Below, one piece after another: positions 1 through 8,431 of a stretch of DNA of 54,115 nt (positions are counted from its first letter, which is position 1; the number at the start of each line of letters is the position of its first letter). Below the pieces are notes generated by a model, which did not search any database, was not told the DNA's origin, and saw nothing but the letters and a program-made list of their open reading frames with translations. The translations under genes and the position numbers were made by a program. Source of the DNA: Clostridia bacterium (GTDB lineage Bacteria; Bacillota; Clostridia; Oscillospirales; Acutalibacteraceae); NCBI GenBank assembly GCA_017473925.1, contig JAFUIY010000008.1:1-54115 (forward strand), given 5' to 3'.

Positions 1-84
1 AGCTGTAAAGTTATAGATACAAATCCACAGTGCTTGTCTTTATTATATCGCAGATAACTATTCCTGCAAATACAATAACTTTTT

Positions 85-133
85 AAGAAAGGAGACATAA
101 TTAAAAACCACCCCCTTTGAGATGGTTTTAATT
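85..133 (+). promoter_or_regulatory. Distant SD and leader hairpin before HTH gene
   Basis: The strong SD AAGAAAGGAG (85-94) lies about 50 bases before the ATG at 145. Between them is an imperfect hairpin (99-111 against 121-133, one bulged A). The bases just before the ATG hold only a weak GTGAG. The hairpin could bring the SD close to the start codon, or it could be a terminator or attenuator of something upstream. The role is inferred from layout only. Confidence 0.4.
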
Positions 134-144
134 ATACGTGAGTT

Positions 145-945
145 ATGAAAATCGGAAACACAATCAGAGAACTCAGAAAAGATAAAAAGCTTACACAGGA
201 GCAGCTGGCTGAAAAACTGCATTTATCCTTTCAGGCTGTCAGCAAATGGGAAAATAATATTTCTTTACCTGATATATCCGTAATACCGTCACTTGCCTCT
301 GTTTTAGGTGTGTCTGTTGACAGATTGTTTTCAGAGGATATAAAAGAAATTGATGAGGATATTTCCGGAATATGCGAGAATGCATATGAATTCCGTGAAA
401 CCGATCCCGATAAATCAAGAAAAATTCTTGAAAAAGGACTTGAAAAGTACCCTGAAAATGATATTCTCCTGAATAATCTGCTTTATACGGTGAATTACAG
501 CGAAAATCCCGATGAAACAATCAGGATTGCAAGCAAGCTGATTGACAGAACTGATATGAGCGATGTCAGATATGATGCACTGCGTTTCCTTGCTTATGCT
601 TTTAATGCAAAAGGCGATAAGGAGAGTGCTGTCAATGCCCTTGAACAGATTCCAGAAATTTATTTTACAAAATTATCGGAATTGTCATTCATTCTGAACG
701 GAGAAGAAAAATATAAAGCAGCAGAAAAACAGAAATGGATATCCTTTGAAATACTGCTTCAGATGCTGTGGAAAATAGCAGAGTATTATGAAGAAAAAGG
801 TGAAACGGGAAAAGCGATTTCAGAAACAGAAAAAGCACTGTCGTTTATAGAGGTTCTGAAGAATGAAGAAAAAATTGATAATTTCCACGGCTACAAAGAA
901 TTTTTTACAAAGCATATAAACAGAATGAAGAAAATCGCAGATTAA
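145..945 (+). CDS. XRE-family HTH regulator with TPR-like C-terminal part
   Basis: This is a 266-residue cytoplasmic DNA-binding regulator. Residues 1-60 are a typical Cro/C1 helix-turn-helix: a LTQEQLAEKL helix, then the recognition stretch FQAVSKWENN and the PDIS/LGVSVDRLF tail. Residues from about 80 on are helical and charged and read like degenerate tetratricopeptide repeats (paired helices around YPENDILLNNLL and KGDKESAVNALEQIP). That architecture is common in Firmicutes regulators that sense a peptide or partner protein. No partner gene lies next to it, since the following lipoprotein has its own promoter, so the target is unknown. The ATG is chosen because the HTH begins right after it, although the best SD is 50 bases upstream behind a hairpin. 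Confidence 0.85.
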   Translation: MKIGNTIRELRKDKKLTQEQLAEKLHLSFQAVSKWENNISLPDISVIPSLASVLGVSVDRLFSEDIKEIDEDISGICENAYEFRETDPDKSRKILEKGLEKYPENDILLNNLLYTVNYSENPDETIRIASKLIDRTDMSDVRYDALRFLAYAFNAKGDKESAVNALEQIPEIYFTKLSELSFILNGEEKYKAAEKQKWISFEILLQMLWKIAEYYEEKGETGKAISETEKALSFIEVLKNEEKIDNFHGYKEFFTKHINRMKKIAD

Positions 946-988
946 TTTCTGTCAATTTATAAATTTTTTAAATTGTCCGATAAATTAC

Positions 989-1017
989 TTGTTCTTACAC
1001 GCAAACAGGTGTATAAT
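989..1017 (+). promoter_or_regulatory. Sigma-A type promoter for the lipoprotein gene
   Basis: TTGTTC-N17-TATAAT, about 50 bases before the ATG at 1064. A small hairpin (GGTTC/GAACC, 1025-1037) sits in the predicted leader before the GAGGA ribosome site. Confidence 0.55.
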
Positions 1018-1063
1018 CATTGCAGGTTCATAGAACCACAATAAAAAAAGTGAGGAAAACGGT

Positions 1064-1927
1064 ATGAAAAAAATTGCAGCAATTCTGATGGTAATCATCA
1101 CACTTGTTTCTGTGCTTTGTGCATGCGGAGATTCAGGTAACAAAAACAATAATTCTGTTGTAAACACAACAGAAGCAGTAGAAGAGCAGGCAGCTGACTC
1201 AACAGATAATATCAAAATTGACGGTCTGTTTGTTGATGAATCATATGTAGTTGAAGAAGGTTCATCACTCAAGCTTCTTTATCTTTTCTATACACTTACT
1301 GCAACAGATGCAAATCTTGAAATTGACAGTAAATATACATATATGACAATTGGTGCTAATAAGTATGAATCAGGTCATATTCCCGGTGTTGCCAAAAATA
1401 TGTCAAGTTATGTTTATACAAGCTATATTGAAGATGTATATGTCGGTGAATCTCTTAAAGTTGTGGCTACATTTAAGGTTCCTGCAGCAGATCTTGCTCC
1501 CGGCAAGACTATTGCTCTTGAGGATTCGCAGCTTCCGAATGAAGAAAAGCTTGAATTGATAACAGATTCAATCCAGTTCAAGGCGAATACTGAAGAAATT
1601 GCAAAGGTTGTTGATCCTGAAGGTTATGCTGCTGAGCAGGGTAAACTTCAGCCTGCTGATGATGAAAGAAAATCTGCTGTTGTTAACGAAGTGAATGGTT
1701 ACGAATGGAGTTTCTATGTTAACAGTACATCTTACAAGATTTCATTTACCGGAAATGGTTTTACACTGACAACAGCTTTTGGTTCAAACAGTGGTACATA
1801 TGAAGTGCTTAACGGATACATTGTATGTACATATCCCAACGGTAATTCTGTAAAAATTCCTTATGAAATAGTCGACGGTGAAGTTGATATTGACTTTGTA
1901 GCTGGCTTTGATGTAAAAGAAGGCTAA
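1064..1927 (+). CDS. Secreted lipoprotein, DUF5067-like
   Basis: This 287-residue protein has a lipoprotein signal peptide: KK, a hydrophobic stretch, and a lipobox with Cys21 as the likely lipidated residue. A low-complexity linker rich in N, T, E and A follows (about 25-48). Residues 50-170 form a beta-rich domain with the look of DUF5067/DUF4352 immunoglobulin-like extracellular modules (a pattern of extended strands, EGSSLKLLYLFYTLT and VGESLKVVATFKV). The C-terminal 80 residues resemble a small lipocalin-like or META-like strand set (YEWSFYVNSTSYKISFTGNGF). The gene is transcribed alone, with its own promoter and a strong terminator. It should sit on the outer face of the membrane; its ligand or function is unknown. 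Confidence 0.75.
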   Translation: MKKIAAILMVIITLVSVLCACGDSGNKNNNSVVNTTEAVEEQAADSTDNIKIDGLFVDESYVVEEGSSLKLLYLFYTLTATDANLEIDSKYTYMTIGANKYESGHIPGVAKNMSSYVYTSYIEDVYVGESLKVVATFKVPAADLAPGKTIALEDSQLPNEEKLELITDSIQFKANTEEIAKVVDPEGYAAEQGKLQPADDERKSAVVNEVNGYEWSFYVNSTSYKISFTGNGFTLTTAFGSNSGTYEVLNGYIVCTYPNGNSVKIPYEIVDGEVDIDFVAGFDVKEG

Positions 1928-1934
1928 TATGATT

Positions 1935-1966
1935 AAAACGGGGTTTTAGCTTACCCCGTTTTTTTA
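1935..1966 (+). terminator. Rho-independent terminator after the lipoprotein gene
   Basis: A 9-bp stem AAAACGGGG/CCCCGTTTT with a 10-base loop, followed by a run of T. It begins seven bases after the stop codon. Confidence 0.9.
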
Positions 1967-1988
1967 TTTGAAAGATTCTTTTAATTTG

Positions 1989-2017
1989 TTGCAATTTGCA
2001 TTTTTTAATAGTATAAT
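1989..2017 (+). promoter_or_regulatory. Sigma-A promoter of the radical SAM operon
   Basis: TTGCAA-N17-TATAAT with ideal spacing, 30 bases before the chosen ATG at 2047. This is the likely start of the radical SAM-DUF2344 transcript. Confidence 0.7.
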
Positions 2018-2046
2018 AAATTGATAAATTAAAGGATGTGTTTCAG

Positions 2047-3903
2047 ATGAAACGAGAAGTTGAAAAAATACTCGGTCTTGTTCAGAAGCCTGCCCGTTAC
2101 ACAGGCGGTGAACTGAATGAAGTCATTAAAAATAAAGATGATGTTGATTTGCGTTATGCATTCTGTTTCCCCGATACTTATGAAATCGGCATGTCCCAAC
2201 TCGGCATGAAGATTTTGTATTCTCTTATCAATGCAAGGGAAGATGCATGGTGTGAGCGTGTGTTTGCGCCCGATGTTGATATGGAAGAAATTATGCGTGA
2301 GCGTAATATTCCTCTCTTTGCCCTTGAAAGCGGTGACTACATAAAGGATTTTGATGCAATCGGTTTTACTCTTCAGTATGAGCTGTGTTATACCAATGTT
2401 CTTAATCTTCTTGACCTTGCAGGTCTGCCCGTGCTTTCAAAGGACAGAACATCTCTTACTCCGATTATAATGGCAGGCGGTGCCTGTGCATGCAATCCCG
2501 AACCGATTTCCGATTTCGTTGACCTTTTTCAGCTCGGTGACGGTGAGGAAATGATGAACGATGTGCTCGACCTTCTCAAAGACTGCAAAAAGAACGGTGA
2601 AAGCAAAGAGGAATTCCTTAAAAAAGCATCACAGATTCAGGGTATCTATGTGCCCTCTCTCTATGATGTCGAATATAACGATGACGGCACCGTAAAGTGT
2701 GTCACTCCCAAGGAAAATGCACCTGCAAAGGTAACTAAAAGGATTATCAGTGATATGGATAATGTTTTTTATCCCGATAAATTCGTTGTGCCTTTTATTG
2801 ATGTTGTTCACGACAGGGTAGTGACAGAGATTTTCAGAGGCTGTACAAGAGGCTGCCGTTTCTGTCAGGCTTGTTTCCTGAATCGTCCCATAAGAGAAAA
2901 ATCAGTCGATGTTATCAATGAAGACTGCAAGAAGCTTTGTGCATCATCGGGTTATGATGAAATTTCTCTCTGCTCACTTTCAAGCAGTGACTATTCACAT
3001 CTTCCCGAGCTTTTAGGGGAGCTTCTGAGCTGGTGTACAGACGATAAAATCAATGTTGCTCTTCCGTCTTTGCGTGTTGACAATTTCCCCGAAGAGCTTG
3101 TAAAAAAACTTAACGAAGTCAGACGAAGCGGTCTTACATTTGCTCCCGAGGCAGGTACACAGAGACTCCGTGATGTTATAAATAAGAATGTTACGGAAGC
3201 AGAAGTCCTTGAAACATCAAAAAAAGCATTTTCAGGCGGCTGGTGTGCAGTAAAGCTTTATTTTATGCTCGGTCTTCCTACGGAAACTATGGAAGATGTT
3301 GAGGGTATTGCTCAGCTTGCACAGAAGGTTGTCAATGCTTTCTATTATAACCCCGATAAGCCCAAGGGTAAGGGCGTAAATGTAAGTGTAAGTGCCTCTT
3401 CTTTTGTTCCGAAGCCTTTCACTCCTTTCCAGTGGGAAGCACAGGATACTCCCGAAATGCTCGAAGCAAAACAGGAGCATCTGAAAGAGAGTGTCACAAC
3501 AAAGAAAGTTACTCTCAAATTCCATAAAATTCCTATCAGCTTCCTTGAGGGTGTGCTTGCAAGAGGTGACAGAAAACTCGGTGAAGTCATCCTTAGAGCA
3601 TGGCAGAAGGGCTGTAAGTTTGACTCATGGGATGACCACTATAAATTCGATACATGGATGGAAACATTCGAGGAGTGCGGAATTGATCCCCGTTTCTATG
3701 CATCAAGAAAGCGTGAATTTACTGAGGTTCTTCCTTGGGACCATCTCGATTACGGTATCAGAAGAGAATTCCTTGAAAATGAATGTAAAAAGGCTTATGA
3801 GGGTGTGACAACTGCTCAGTGCCGTGAAAACTGTGCCGCATGCGGTGCAAATAAGCTTAACGGAGGTAAATGCGATGCGCTTGGTAAGAATATGGTTCAG
3901 TAA
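2047..3903 (+). CDS. TIGR03960-type B12-binding-fold radical SAM protein
   Basis: This 618-residue enzyme has a radical SAM core whose CX3CX2C motif (Cys266, Cys270, Cys273, in RGCTRGCRFCQ) binds the [4Fe-4S] cluster. The N-terminal 240 residues contain a cobalamin-binding-like Rossmann fold of the kind seen in YgiQ and MiaB-like relatives, with GGACACNPEP and a DGEEM stretch. The C-terminus carries a late Cys cluster (CRENCAACG, then GGKCDALG) that may hold a second metal site. The family is conserved in Clostridia and nearly always sits beside, or is fused to, DUF2344, as here, where the two overlap by 29 bases. The substrate is not established. A GTG nine bases upstream is possible, but the ATG at 2047 has better spacing to the AAAGG site. 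Confidence 0.88.
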   Translation: MKREVEKILGLVQKPARYTGGELNEVIKNKDDVDLRYAFCFPDTYEIGMSQLGMKILYSLINAREDAWCERVFAPDVDMEEIMRERNIPLFALESGDYIKDFDAIGFTLQYELCYTNVLNLLDLAGLPVLSKDRTSLTPIIMAGGACACNPEPISDFVDLFQLGDGEEMMNDVLDLLKDCKKNGESKEEFLKKASQIQGIYVPSLYDVEYNDDGTVKCVTPKENAPAKVTKRIISDMDNVFYPDKFVVPFIDVVHDRVVTEIFRGCTRGCRFCQACFLNRPIREKSVDVINEDCKKLCASSGYDEISLCSLSSSDYSHLPELLGELLSWCTDDKINVALPSLRVDNFPEELVKKLNEVRRSGLTFAPEAGTQRLRDVINKNVTEAEVLETSKKAFSGGWCAVKLYFMLGLPTETMEDVEGIAQLAQKVVNAFYYNPDKPKGKGVNVSVSASSFVPKPFTPFQWEAQDTPEMLEAKQEHLKESVTTKKVTLKFHKIPISFLEGVLARGDRKLGEVILRAWQKGCKFDSWDDHYKFDTWMETFEECGIDPRFYASRKREFTEVLPWDHLDYGIRREFLENECKKAYEGVTTAQCRENCAACGANKLNGGKCDALGKNMVQ

Positions 3904-4534
3904 GCAGGGCAGAATCAAGTATGTTTCACATCTTGATATCATGCGTTGTATGACAAGAGCCGTCAGACGTGCAGACATTCCTCTTTGGTATACGGAGGGC
4001 TTCAATCCTCATCCCTATCTCAACTTTTTACAGCCGATGCCTTTAGGTGTTGAGGGGCTTAATGAACCTCTCGATATCAGAATTGAGGGCGAAATCTCAG
4101 ATAAAGAGATCATGGATAAGCTCAATGCTGTTCTTCCTGTCGGTATAAAGGTAACAAAGGTCACTCAGCCTTATATGAAATCAAACGACCTTGCCTTTGC
4201 TGAGTATGAGATTTATTTAGAGAAAGAAGAAAATCTTACGGATAAGCTCACAAAAGCAATGGATTCGGGTGTTCTTTCCTGTGAAAAAATGGGTAAGGTC
4301 AACGGCAGAAAGAGAGTAAAGGAAGTCAATGTTTCCGAGAATATAAAGAAGTATTCTCTGTGTGAAAATGATGATGCGGTTGTTATGAATGTTGTGCTTC
4401 CCGGCGGTAACACAAAAAATGTCAATCCCATGAATCTTCTTGATGCACTGAACAGATATCTTGAAACAGACATTGTGCCTCTTAATATCGTAAGACTGGG
4501 GCTTCTTGACGAAAAACTTATACCATTTGAATAA
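3875..4534 (+). CDS. TIGR03936 / DUF2344 radical SAM-linked protein
   Basis: This 219-residue protein opens with the family signature RIWFSKQGRIKYVSHLDIMR, followed by TRAVRRADIPLWYTEGFNPHP. It is the usual partner of the TIGR03960 radical SAM protein and overlaps that gene's end. Translational coupling is likely, since the SD GGAGG (3862-3866) lies inside the upstream gene, 8 bases before this ATG. The C-terminal half is a less conserved alpha/beta region. Its role is unknown; the fixed pairing suggests it presents the substrate (perhaps RNA) to the radical enzyme, but that is inference. Only the ATG at 3875 combines a good SD with the family N-terminus. Confidence 0.88.
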   Translation: MRLVRIWFSKQGRIKYVSHLDIMRCMTRAVRRADIPLWYTEGFNPHPYLNFLQPMPLGVEGLNEPLDIRIEGEISDKEIMDKLNAVLPVGIKVTKVTQPYMKSNDLAFAEYEIYLEKEENLTDKLTKAMDSGVLSCEKMGKVNGRKRVKEVNVSENIKKYSLCENDDAVVMNVVLPGGNTKNVNPMNLLDALNRYLETDIVPLNIVRLGLLDEKLIPFE

Positions 4535-4576
4535 ATAAACGCCTCAAAAAAAGTTGTTAATAGTAATAAAAAACTA

Positions 4577-4605
4577 TTGCATTCCTGATTCTGTTGTGAT
4601 ATTAT
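4577..4605 (+). promoter_or_regulatory. Promoter for rplS
   Basis: TTGCAT-N17-TATTAT. It predicts a transcript start near 4612 and a 5' leader of about 120 bases before rplS. Confidence 0.65.
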
Positions 4606-4611
4606 ATATAA

Positions 4612-4733
4612 GCGTTCGTTTGCGTTTAGAGATTAAAACCACTAAACGGCGATTAATGCACAGCGTACATTAAAGCGGTCGGTCCTCTGGCAGTGTTGCG
4701 TAAGAACGGCTGAAAAAATCAGGAGGTAAAATT
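4612..4733 (+). ncRNA. Probable L19 ribosomal protein leader RNA
   Basis: The roughly 120-base leader between the predicted start and the rplS ATG contains paired segments, for example CGTTTAG with CTAAACG around 4623-4649, and a GCGGTCGGTCC block. It ends in an AGGAGG site. Firmicutes rplS genes commonly carry an autoregulatory L19 leader (Rfam L19_leader), in which free L19 is thought to bind its own mRNA. Position, length and pairing fit; a covariance-model search would decide. Confidence 0.5.
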
Positions 4734-5078
4734 ATGGACGCACTTAAACTCATTGCTCAGGACAGCATCAAAGCTGACGCACCTCAGTTCAAGGTTGGTG
4801 ACACTGTAAAGGTTCACGTTAAAATCCGTGAGGGCGAAAAAGAACGTATTCAGGTTTTCGAGGGTACTGTTATTGCTCGTAAGGGCAGCGGTGTAGCTCA
4901 GACATTCACAGTAAGACGTGTTTCTTACGGTGTTGGTGTTGAAAGAGTATTCCCCGTTCACTCACCCAACGTTGCTAAGGTTGAAACTGTCAGAACAGGT
5001 AAGGTTCGCAGAGCTAAGCTCTACTACCTTCGTGACAGAGTCGGTAAGGCAGCTAAGGTCAAGGAACAGATCAGATAA
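4734..5078 (+). CDS. rplS: 50S ribosomal protein L19
   Basis: This 114-residue protein matches bacterial L19 along its whole length: [28 protein letters not shown], with the basic core [23 protein letters not shown] and the terminal [20 protein letters not shown] (quoted here in pieces). It sits at the interface of the 30S and 50S subunits. The gene follows its own promoter and leader, and a strong terminator follows it, so it is probably expressed mainly as a single gene with some read-through into the signal peptidase genes. The AGGAGG site is seven bases upstream of the ATG. Confidence 0.97.
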   Translation: MDALKLIAQDSIKADAPQFKVGDTVKVHVKIREGEKERIQVFEGTVIARKGSGVAQTFTVRRVSYGVGVERVFPVHSPNVAKVETVRTGKVRRAKLYYLRDRVGKAAKVKEQIR

Positions 5079-5091
5079 GTTTTTTCCGGGC

Positions 5092-5119
5092 AAAAGGGGC
5101 AGTTATGTCCCTTTTTTTG
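5092..5119 (+). terminator. Terminator after rplS
   Basis: The stem AAAAGGGGC/GTCCCTTTT (one G-U pair) with a six-base loop is followed by T-rich sequence. It separates rplS from the lepB array. Confidence 0.85.
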
Positions 5120-5159
5120 CTTTAATTTTATTGTTTTTAATATTCCGGTTGGTGAGCAT

Positions 5160-5771
5160 GTGACAGACAGACAAAACGGATACATATATTATGATTATAA
5201 TACAAAAAGTGAATCACAGAAAATTGCAGCCACTGCATGGAGCTCCGTTTTCCATTGGGTAAGCGGAATCGTTGCGGTGTTGTCATTATTTTTTCTTGTT
5301 GTGACATTCTTTTTCCGTCCCGTTACTGTTGCAGGTCCCTCAATGGAGCCTACACTTCATAACGGAGACCGTCTGTTTGTTTATTCTCTCGGCTATACAC
5401 CGTGTCATGGCGATATTGTAGTCATCGGCACTCCCGACAATTCACTTGAACCTATCATAAAGCGTATCATTGCAACGGAAAATCAGACTGTTGACATTGA
5501 TTACATAAAAGAAGAGGTTTATGTTGACGGTATAAAGATAGAGGAAGACTATATCAAGGGTATGACTAAAGCAGCCATAAATGAAATAGAGTATCCGTAT
5601 ACAGTTCCCGAGGGTCATGTCTTTGTTATGGGTGATTACCGTGATGAATCCCGTGACAGCAGATGCAAAACAGTAGGTGCAATTGATGAGGACAGAATCG
5701 TCGGCAAGGCTGTTCTGAGGTTTTATCCTTTCTCATCGTTCAATGTAATTATTCATAAGGAGGCAGAATAA
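5160..5771 (+). CDS. lepB: Type I signal peptidase (first of three)
   Basis: This 203-residue membrane-bound serine protease removes signal peptides from exported proteins. One membrane segment (about 35-55) is followed by the catalytic Ser61 (GPSMEPTLHNGDRL) and Lys101 (IIKRIIATE), plus the family boxes VPEGHVFVMGDYRDESRDSR and VGKAVLRFYPF. It starts with GTG at 5160; the nearby ATG at 5158 runs straight into a stop. Compared with the two that follow, it has a longer, glutamine- and tyrosine-rich cytoplasmic head (NGYIYYDYNTKSESQ) and is more diverged. It overlaps the next lepB by one base, so the genes are clearly co-translated. Confidence 0.93.
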   Translation: MTDRQNGYIYYDYNTKSESQKIAATAWSSVFHWVSGIVAVLSLFFLVVTFFFRPVTVAGPSMEPTLHNGDRLFVYSLGYTPCHGDIVVIGTPDNSLEPIIKRIIATENQTVDIDYIKEEVYVDGIKIEEDYIKGMTKAAINEIEYPYTVPEGHVFVMGDYRDESRDSRCKTVGAIDEDRIVGKAVLRFYPFSSFNVIIHKEAE

Positions 5772-6328
5772 TGAAAAATAAAATTGTTTCAGGCATATTT
5801 GAGCTTATATCTCTTGTGATTTCTGCAGTTATTGTTCTTTCATTTCTGTTTTCCTTCGGTCTGAGAATTGCTACTGTAGACGGTACTTCAATGGTTCCCA
5901 CACTGCAGCATCAGGACAAGCTTTTTGTCTCCGTGGTTCATTCAGATTATGAATATAAGGATATAGTTATTGTCGTTGAACCCAATGAGCTTCTTTACGA
6001 GCCTCTTGTCAAGCGTGTTATTGCAACAGAAGGCCAGTGGGTGGATGTCCGTTATGATGAAGGACTTGTATATGTGGGCGACACAAAAGATACAATGGTT
6101 CCTCTCGATGAACCATACACTGCAGAGCCTACGGAAGACAAGCCTTATGAAGATATGAATGAATACCCCATACAGGTTCCTGAAGGACAGTATTTCTGCA
6201 TGGGTGATAACAGGAATCATTCAACAGACAGCCGTTCATACCGTGTCGGATTTGTTGAAGAGGATTACATTCTCGGCAAGGCATTTCTCCGTATAATGCC
6301 TTTCGGTGATTTTGATATATATAACTGA
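5771..6328 (+). CDS. lepB: Type I signal peptidase (second of three)
   Basis: This is a 185-residue paralogue with one N-terminal membrane helix (about 10-33), catalytic Ser40 (DGTSMVPTLQ) and Lys81 (EPLVKRVIATEG). The later boxes are VPEGQYFCMGDNRNHSTDSR and GKAFLRIMPFGDF. It is closest to the third copy: both share EPLVKRVIATEGQWVDV and an insert around TMxxLDEPYxxEP that the first copy lacks. The ATG overlaps the stop of the first gene (TAATG) and is preceded by AAGGAGG. All catalytic residues are intact, so it should be active on the outer face of the membrane. Confidence 0.93.
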   Translation: MKNKIVSGIFELISLVISAVIVLSFLFSFGLRIATVDGTSMVPTLQHQDKLFVSVVHSDYEYKDIVIVVEPNELLYEPLVKRVIATEGQWVDVRYDEGLVYVGDTKDTMVPLDEPYTAEPTEDKPYEDMNEYPIQVPEGQYFCMGDNRNHSTDSRSYRVGFVEEDYILGKAFLRIMPFGDFDIYN

Positions 6329-6340
6329 TGGTGATAATTT

Positions 6341-6922
6341 ATGAAATCTGTTTATGATAAGCTTGCATCAACCGTATTTGAACTGGCTTCTGTCATTGTT
6401 TCTGCCGTTGTTGCAATTGTTCTGATTTTTTCTTTCGCAGTAAGGCTTGTCGGTGTCAGCGGAAGCTCCATGGTTCCCACACTTCGTAATGAAGACTGGC
6501 TTATTACTGCAACTGCAGTCAGAGATTATAATTATAAGGATATCGTAATTGTTGTTCAGCCCGGTGCTCTCAATGAGCCTCTTGTCAAGCGTGTTATTGC
6601 AACTGAAGGTCAGTGGGTTGATGTTGATTACATCAACGGTGTTGTCAGAGTCGGTGATACACCTGATACAATGGCGGAACTCGATGAGCCTTATATTTAT
6701 GAGCCTGCAACCGTTCATCATTTTTCCGATGAGCATGTCTATCCCGTGCAGGTTCCCGAGGGACATCTGTTTGTAATGGGTGATAACAGAAATAATTCCA
6801 CAGACAGCCGTTCTTCACTTGTCGGCTTTATCAATGAGCAGTATGTTCTCGGTAAGGCAATGTGCAGACTTATTTCCGGCGAAACAGGCTTTGATACAGA
6901 TAAATTTAAAATTTACGAATGA
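6341..6922 (+). CDS. lepB: Type I signal peptidase (third of three)
   Basis: This 193-residue paralogue has an N-terminal membrane helix (about 13-35), catalytic Ser43 (GSSMVPTLRNED) and Lys83 (LVKRVIATEG). It also has VPEGHLFVMGDNRNNSTDSR and LGKAMCRL. The copy-two-specific DTPDTMAELDEPYIYEP insert is present here too, so copies two and three look like a recent tandem duplication. The gene starts 12 bases after copy two with a GGTGAT ribosome site. A hairpin with a T tail follows it directly. Confidence 0.93.
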   Translation: MKSVYDKLASTVFELASVIVSAVVAIVLIFSFAVRLVGVSGSSMVPTLRNEDWLITATAVRDYNYKDIVIVVQPGALNEPLVKRVIATEGQWVDVDYINGVVRVGDTPDTMAELDEPYIYEPATVHHFSDEHVYPVQVPEGHLFVMGDNRNNSTDSRSSLVGFINEQYVLGKAMCRLISGETGFDTDKFKIYE

Positions 6923-6949
6923 CAGGGGCTGATTTCAGCCCTTGTTTTT
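6923..6949 (+). terminator. Hairpin terminator or attenuator between lepB and rbgA
   Basis: A ten-pair stem (6923-6932 with 6935-6944, one G-U pair), very short loop, then TTTTT. Because rbgA starts only about 15 bases later without an obvious promoter of its own, partial read-through is likely. Confidence 0.7.
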
Positions 6950-6963
6950 GGAAGGTGAGATGA

Positions 6964-7842
6964 ATGGCAGATTCCGTAAAGCAGCAGGTTCAATGGTTCC
7001 CGGGCCATATGGCAAAAACAAGAAGGCTTATAAAGGAACAACTGAAGCAGGTTGATGCTGTAACAATGCTTCTTGATGCAAGAATTCCTGAAAGCAGTAA
7101 GAATCCCGAAATAGATGAGCTTATTCAGGGTAAACCTACAATTATTCTTTTTAATAAGGCAGACCTTGCAGACTCCAATGCCACAAAGCAGTGGATAGAT
7201 TACTATGCAAAAAAAGGTGCAGCTTCGCTTGAGGTTGACTGCAGAACGGGAAAAGGGCTGAATAAATTCCGTCCCCTTGTAAGGGAAGTCCTTGCAGATA
7301 CAATCAAACGTAATGAAGAAAAGGGAATGCCCGGTAAAACTCTCAGAATTATGGTTGTCGGTATTCCCAATACAGGTAAATCTTCATTTATCAATAAAAT
7401 GGGTGCAGGCGGCAAAGCAAAGGTTGAGGACAGAGCAGGTGTAACAAGAAACAATCAGTGGTTTGTTATCGGCGGCGGTATTGAAATGCTTGATACTCCC
7501 GGTGTTCTCTGGCCCAAATTTGAAGACCCCGAGGTGGGTGACAAGCTTGCATTCACAGGCGGAGTAAAAGACCAGATACTTGATATTGAAACACTTGCCG
7601 TAAGATTCCTGCAGGTAATGAAGGATAATTATCCCGACAGACTCAGGGAGAGATACAAAATCGATGATTTTGAGGAGCTTGAAGCATGGGAAATCCTCGA
7701 GCTTATCGGCAAAAAGCGTGGCATGATGATAAGAGGCGGCGAAATTGACACAATGCGTGCTTCCGTTGCCGTGCTTGATGAATACCGTGGCGGAAAGCTC
7801 GGAAGAATGACACTTGAATGGGTGAATAAAAATGACTTATGA
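6964..7842 (+). CDS. rbgA: Ribosome biogenesis GTPase RbgA (YlqF)
   Basis: This 292-residue circularly permuted GTPase acts in a late step of 50S subunit assembly. The G motifs appear in permuted order: G4 NKAD at 64-67, then G1 GIPNTGKS at 133-140, and G3 DTPG at 177-180. The N-terminus [14 protein letters not shown] is diagnostic of YlqF. The C-terminal helical domain (from about 205) is the RNA-binding ANTAR-like part. It lies in the conserved rplS-lepB-rbgA-rnhB order and overlaps rnhB by 11 bases. The GAAGGTGAG ribosome site precedes this ATG; an overlapping ATG at 6960 is out of frame. Confidence 0.95.
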   Translation: MADSVKQQVQWFPGHMAKTRRLIKEQLKQVDAVTMLLDARIPESSKNPEIDELIQGKPTIILFNKADLADSNATKQWIDYYAKKGAASLEVDCRTGKGLNKFRPLVREVLADTIKRNEEKGMPGKTLRIMVVGIPNTGKSSFINKMGAGGKAKVEDRAGVTRNNQWFVIGGGIEMLDTPGVLWPKFEDPEVGDKLAFTGGVKDQILDIETLAVRFLQVMKDNYPDRLRERYKIDDFEELEAWEILELIGKKRGMMIRGGEIDTMRASVAVLDEYRGGKLGRMTLEWVNKNDL

Positions 7843-8431
7843 ATTTGAACACAAGGCTCATGAAGAGGGGTTTGCTGTAGTCTGTGGCGTTGATGAAGCA
7901 GGCAGAGGCCCCCTTGCAGGACCTGTTTATGCGGCAGCTGTTATACTTCCCGACGGTCTTGAAGACATGGGCATCAATGACTCAAAGAAAATGAGCGAAA
8001 AGAAAAGGGAAGCCCTTTTTGATATTATAATTGAAAATGCAACAGCTTACGGCATAGGCTTTGCAACCGAAACGGAAATTGACGAAATCAACATTCTTAA
8101 TGCAACCTTTCTTGCAATGAGAAGAGCTGTTGAAGCTATGGGCGTAAAGCCCGACCTTGTACTTGTTGACGGTAACAGAAAACCGAATACAGGCTATGAA
8201 GAAATGACTCTCGTAAAAGGTGATGCAAAGTCAATATCCATTTCAGCGGCTTCAATCCTTGCAAAGGTCAGCCGTGACAGATATATGAAGGACCTTGCAG
8301 AAAGACATCCCGAGTATAAATTTGAACAGCATAAGGGCTACGGCACAAAGCTGCATTATGAAATGATTGAACAGTACGGTATTCTGCCCGACCACCGCCG
8401 TTCATTCCTTAAAAAGATTCTTGAAAAATGA
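7832..8431 (+). CDS. rnhB: Ribonuclease HII
   Basis: This 199-residue enzyme cleaves RNA in RNA-DNA hybrids and removes single ribonucleotides from DNA. The catalytic acids fit the family: Asp21 and Glu22 in [19 protein letters not shown], Asp113 in [10 protein letters not shown], and Asp131 in KGDAKS. The signature [15 protein letters not shown] follows, and the C-terminal GYGTKxH...LPDHRRSF ending is typical. It overlaps rbgA by 11 bases and yraN by 4 bases, so the three are translationally coupled. Confidence 0.96.
   Translation: MTYEFEHKAHEEGFAVVCGVDEAGRGPLAGPVYAAAVILPDGLEDMGINDSKKMSEKKREALFDIIIENATAYGIGFATETEIDEINILNATFLAMRRAVEAMGVKPDLVLVDGNRKPNTGYEEMTLVKGDAKSISISAASILAKVSRDRYMKDLAERHPEYKFEQHKGYGTKLHYEMIEQYGILPDHRRSFLKKILEK

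Noticed and set aside
985-1272. Open frames on the opposite strand of the lipoprotein and of most other genes
   Set aside because: They lack ribosome sites and family motifs and follow from the codon bias of the real genes on the other strand.
4612-4733. Metabolite riboswitch in the rplS leader
   Set aside because: Position before rplS and the pairing fit an L19 leader better; no known aptamer core was recognised.
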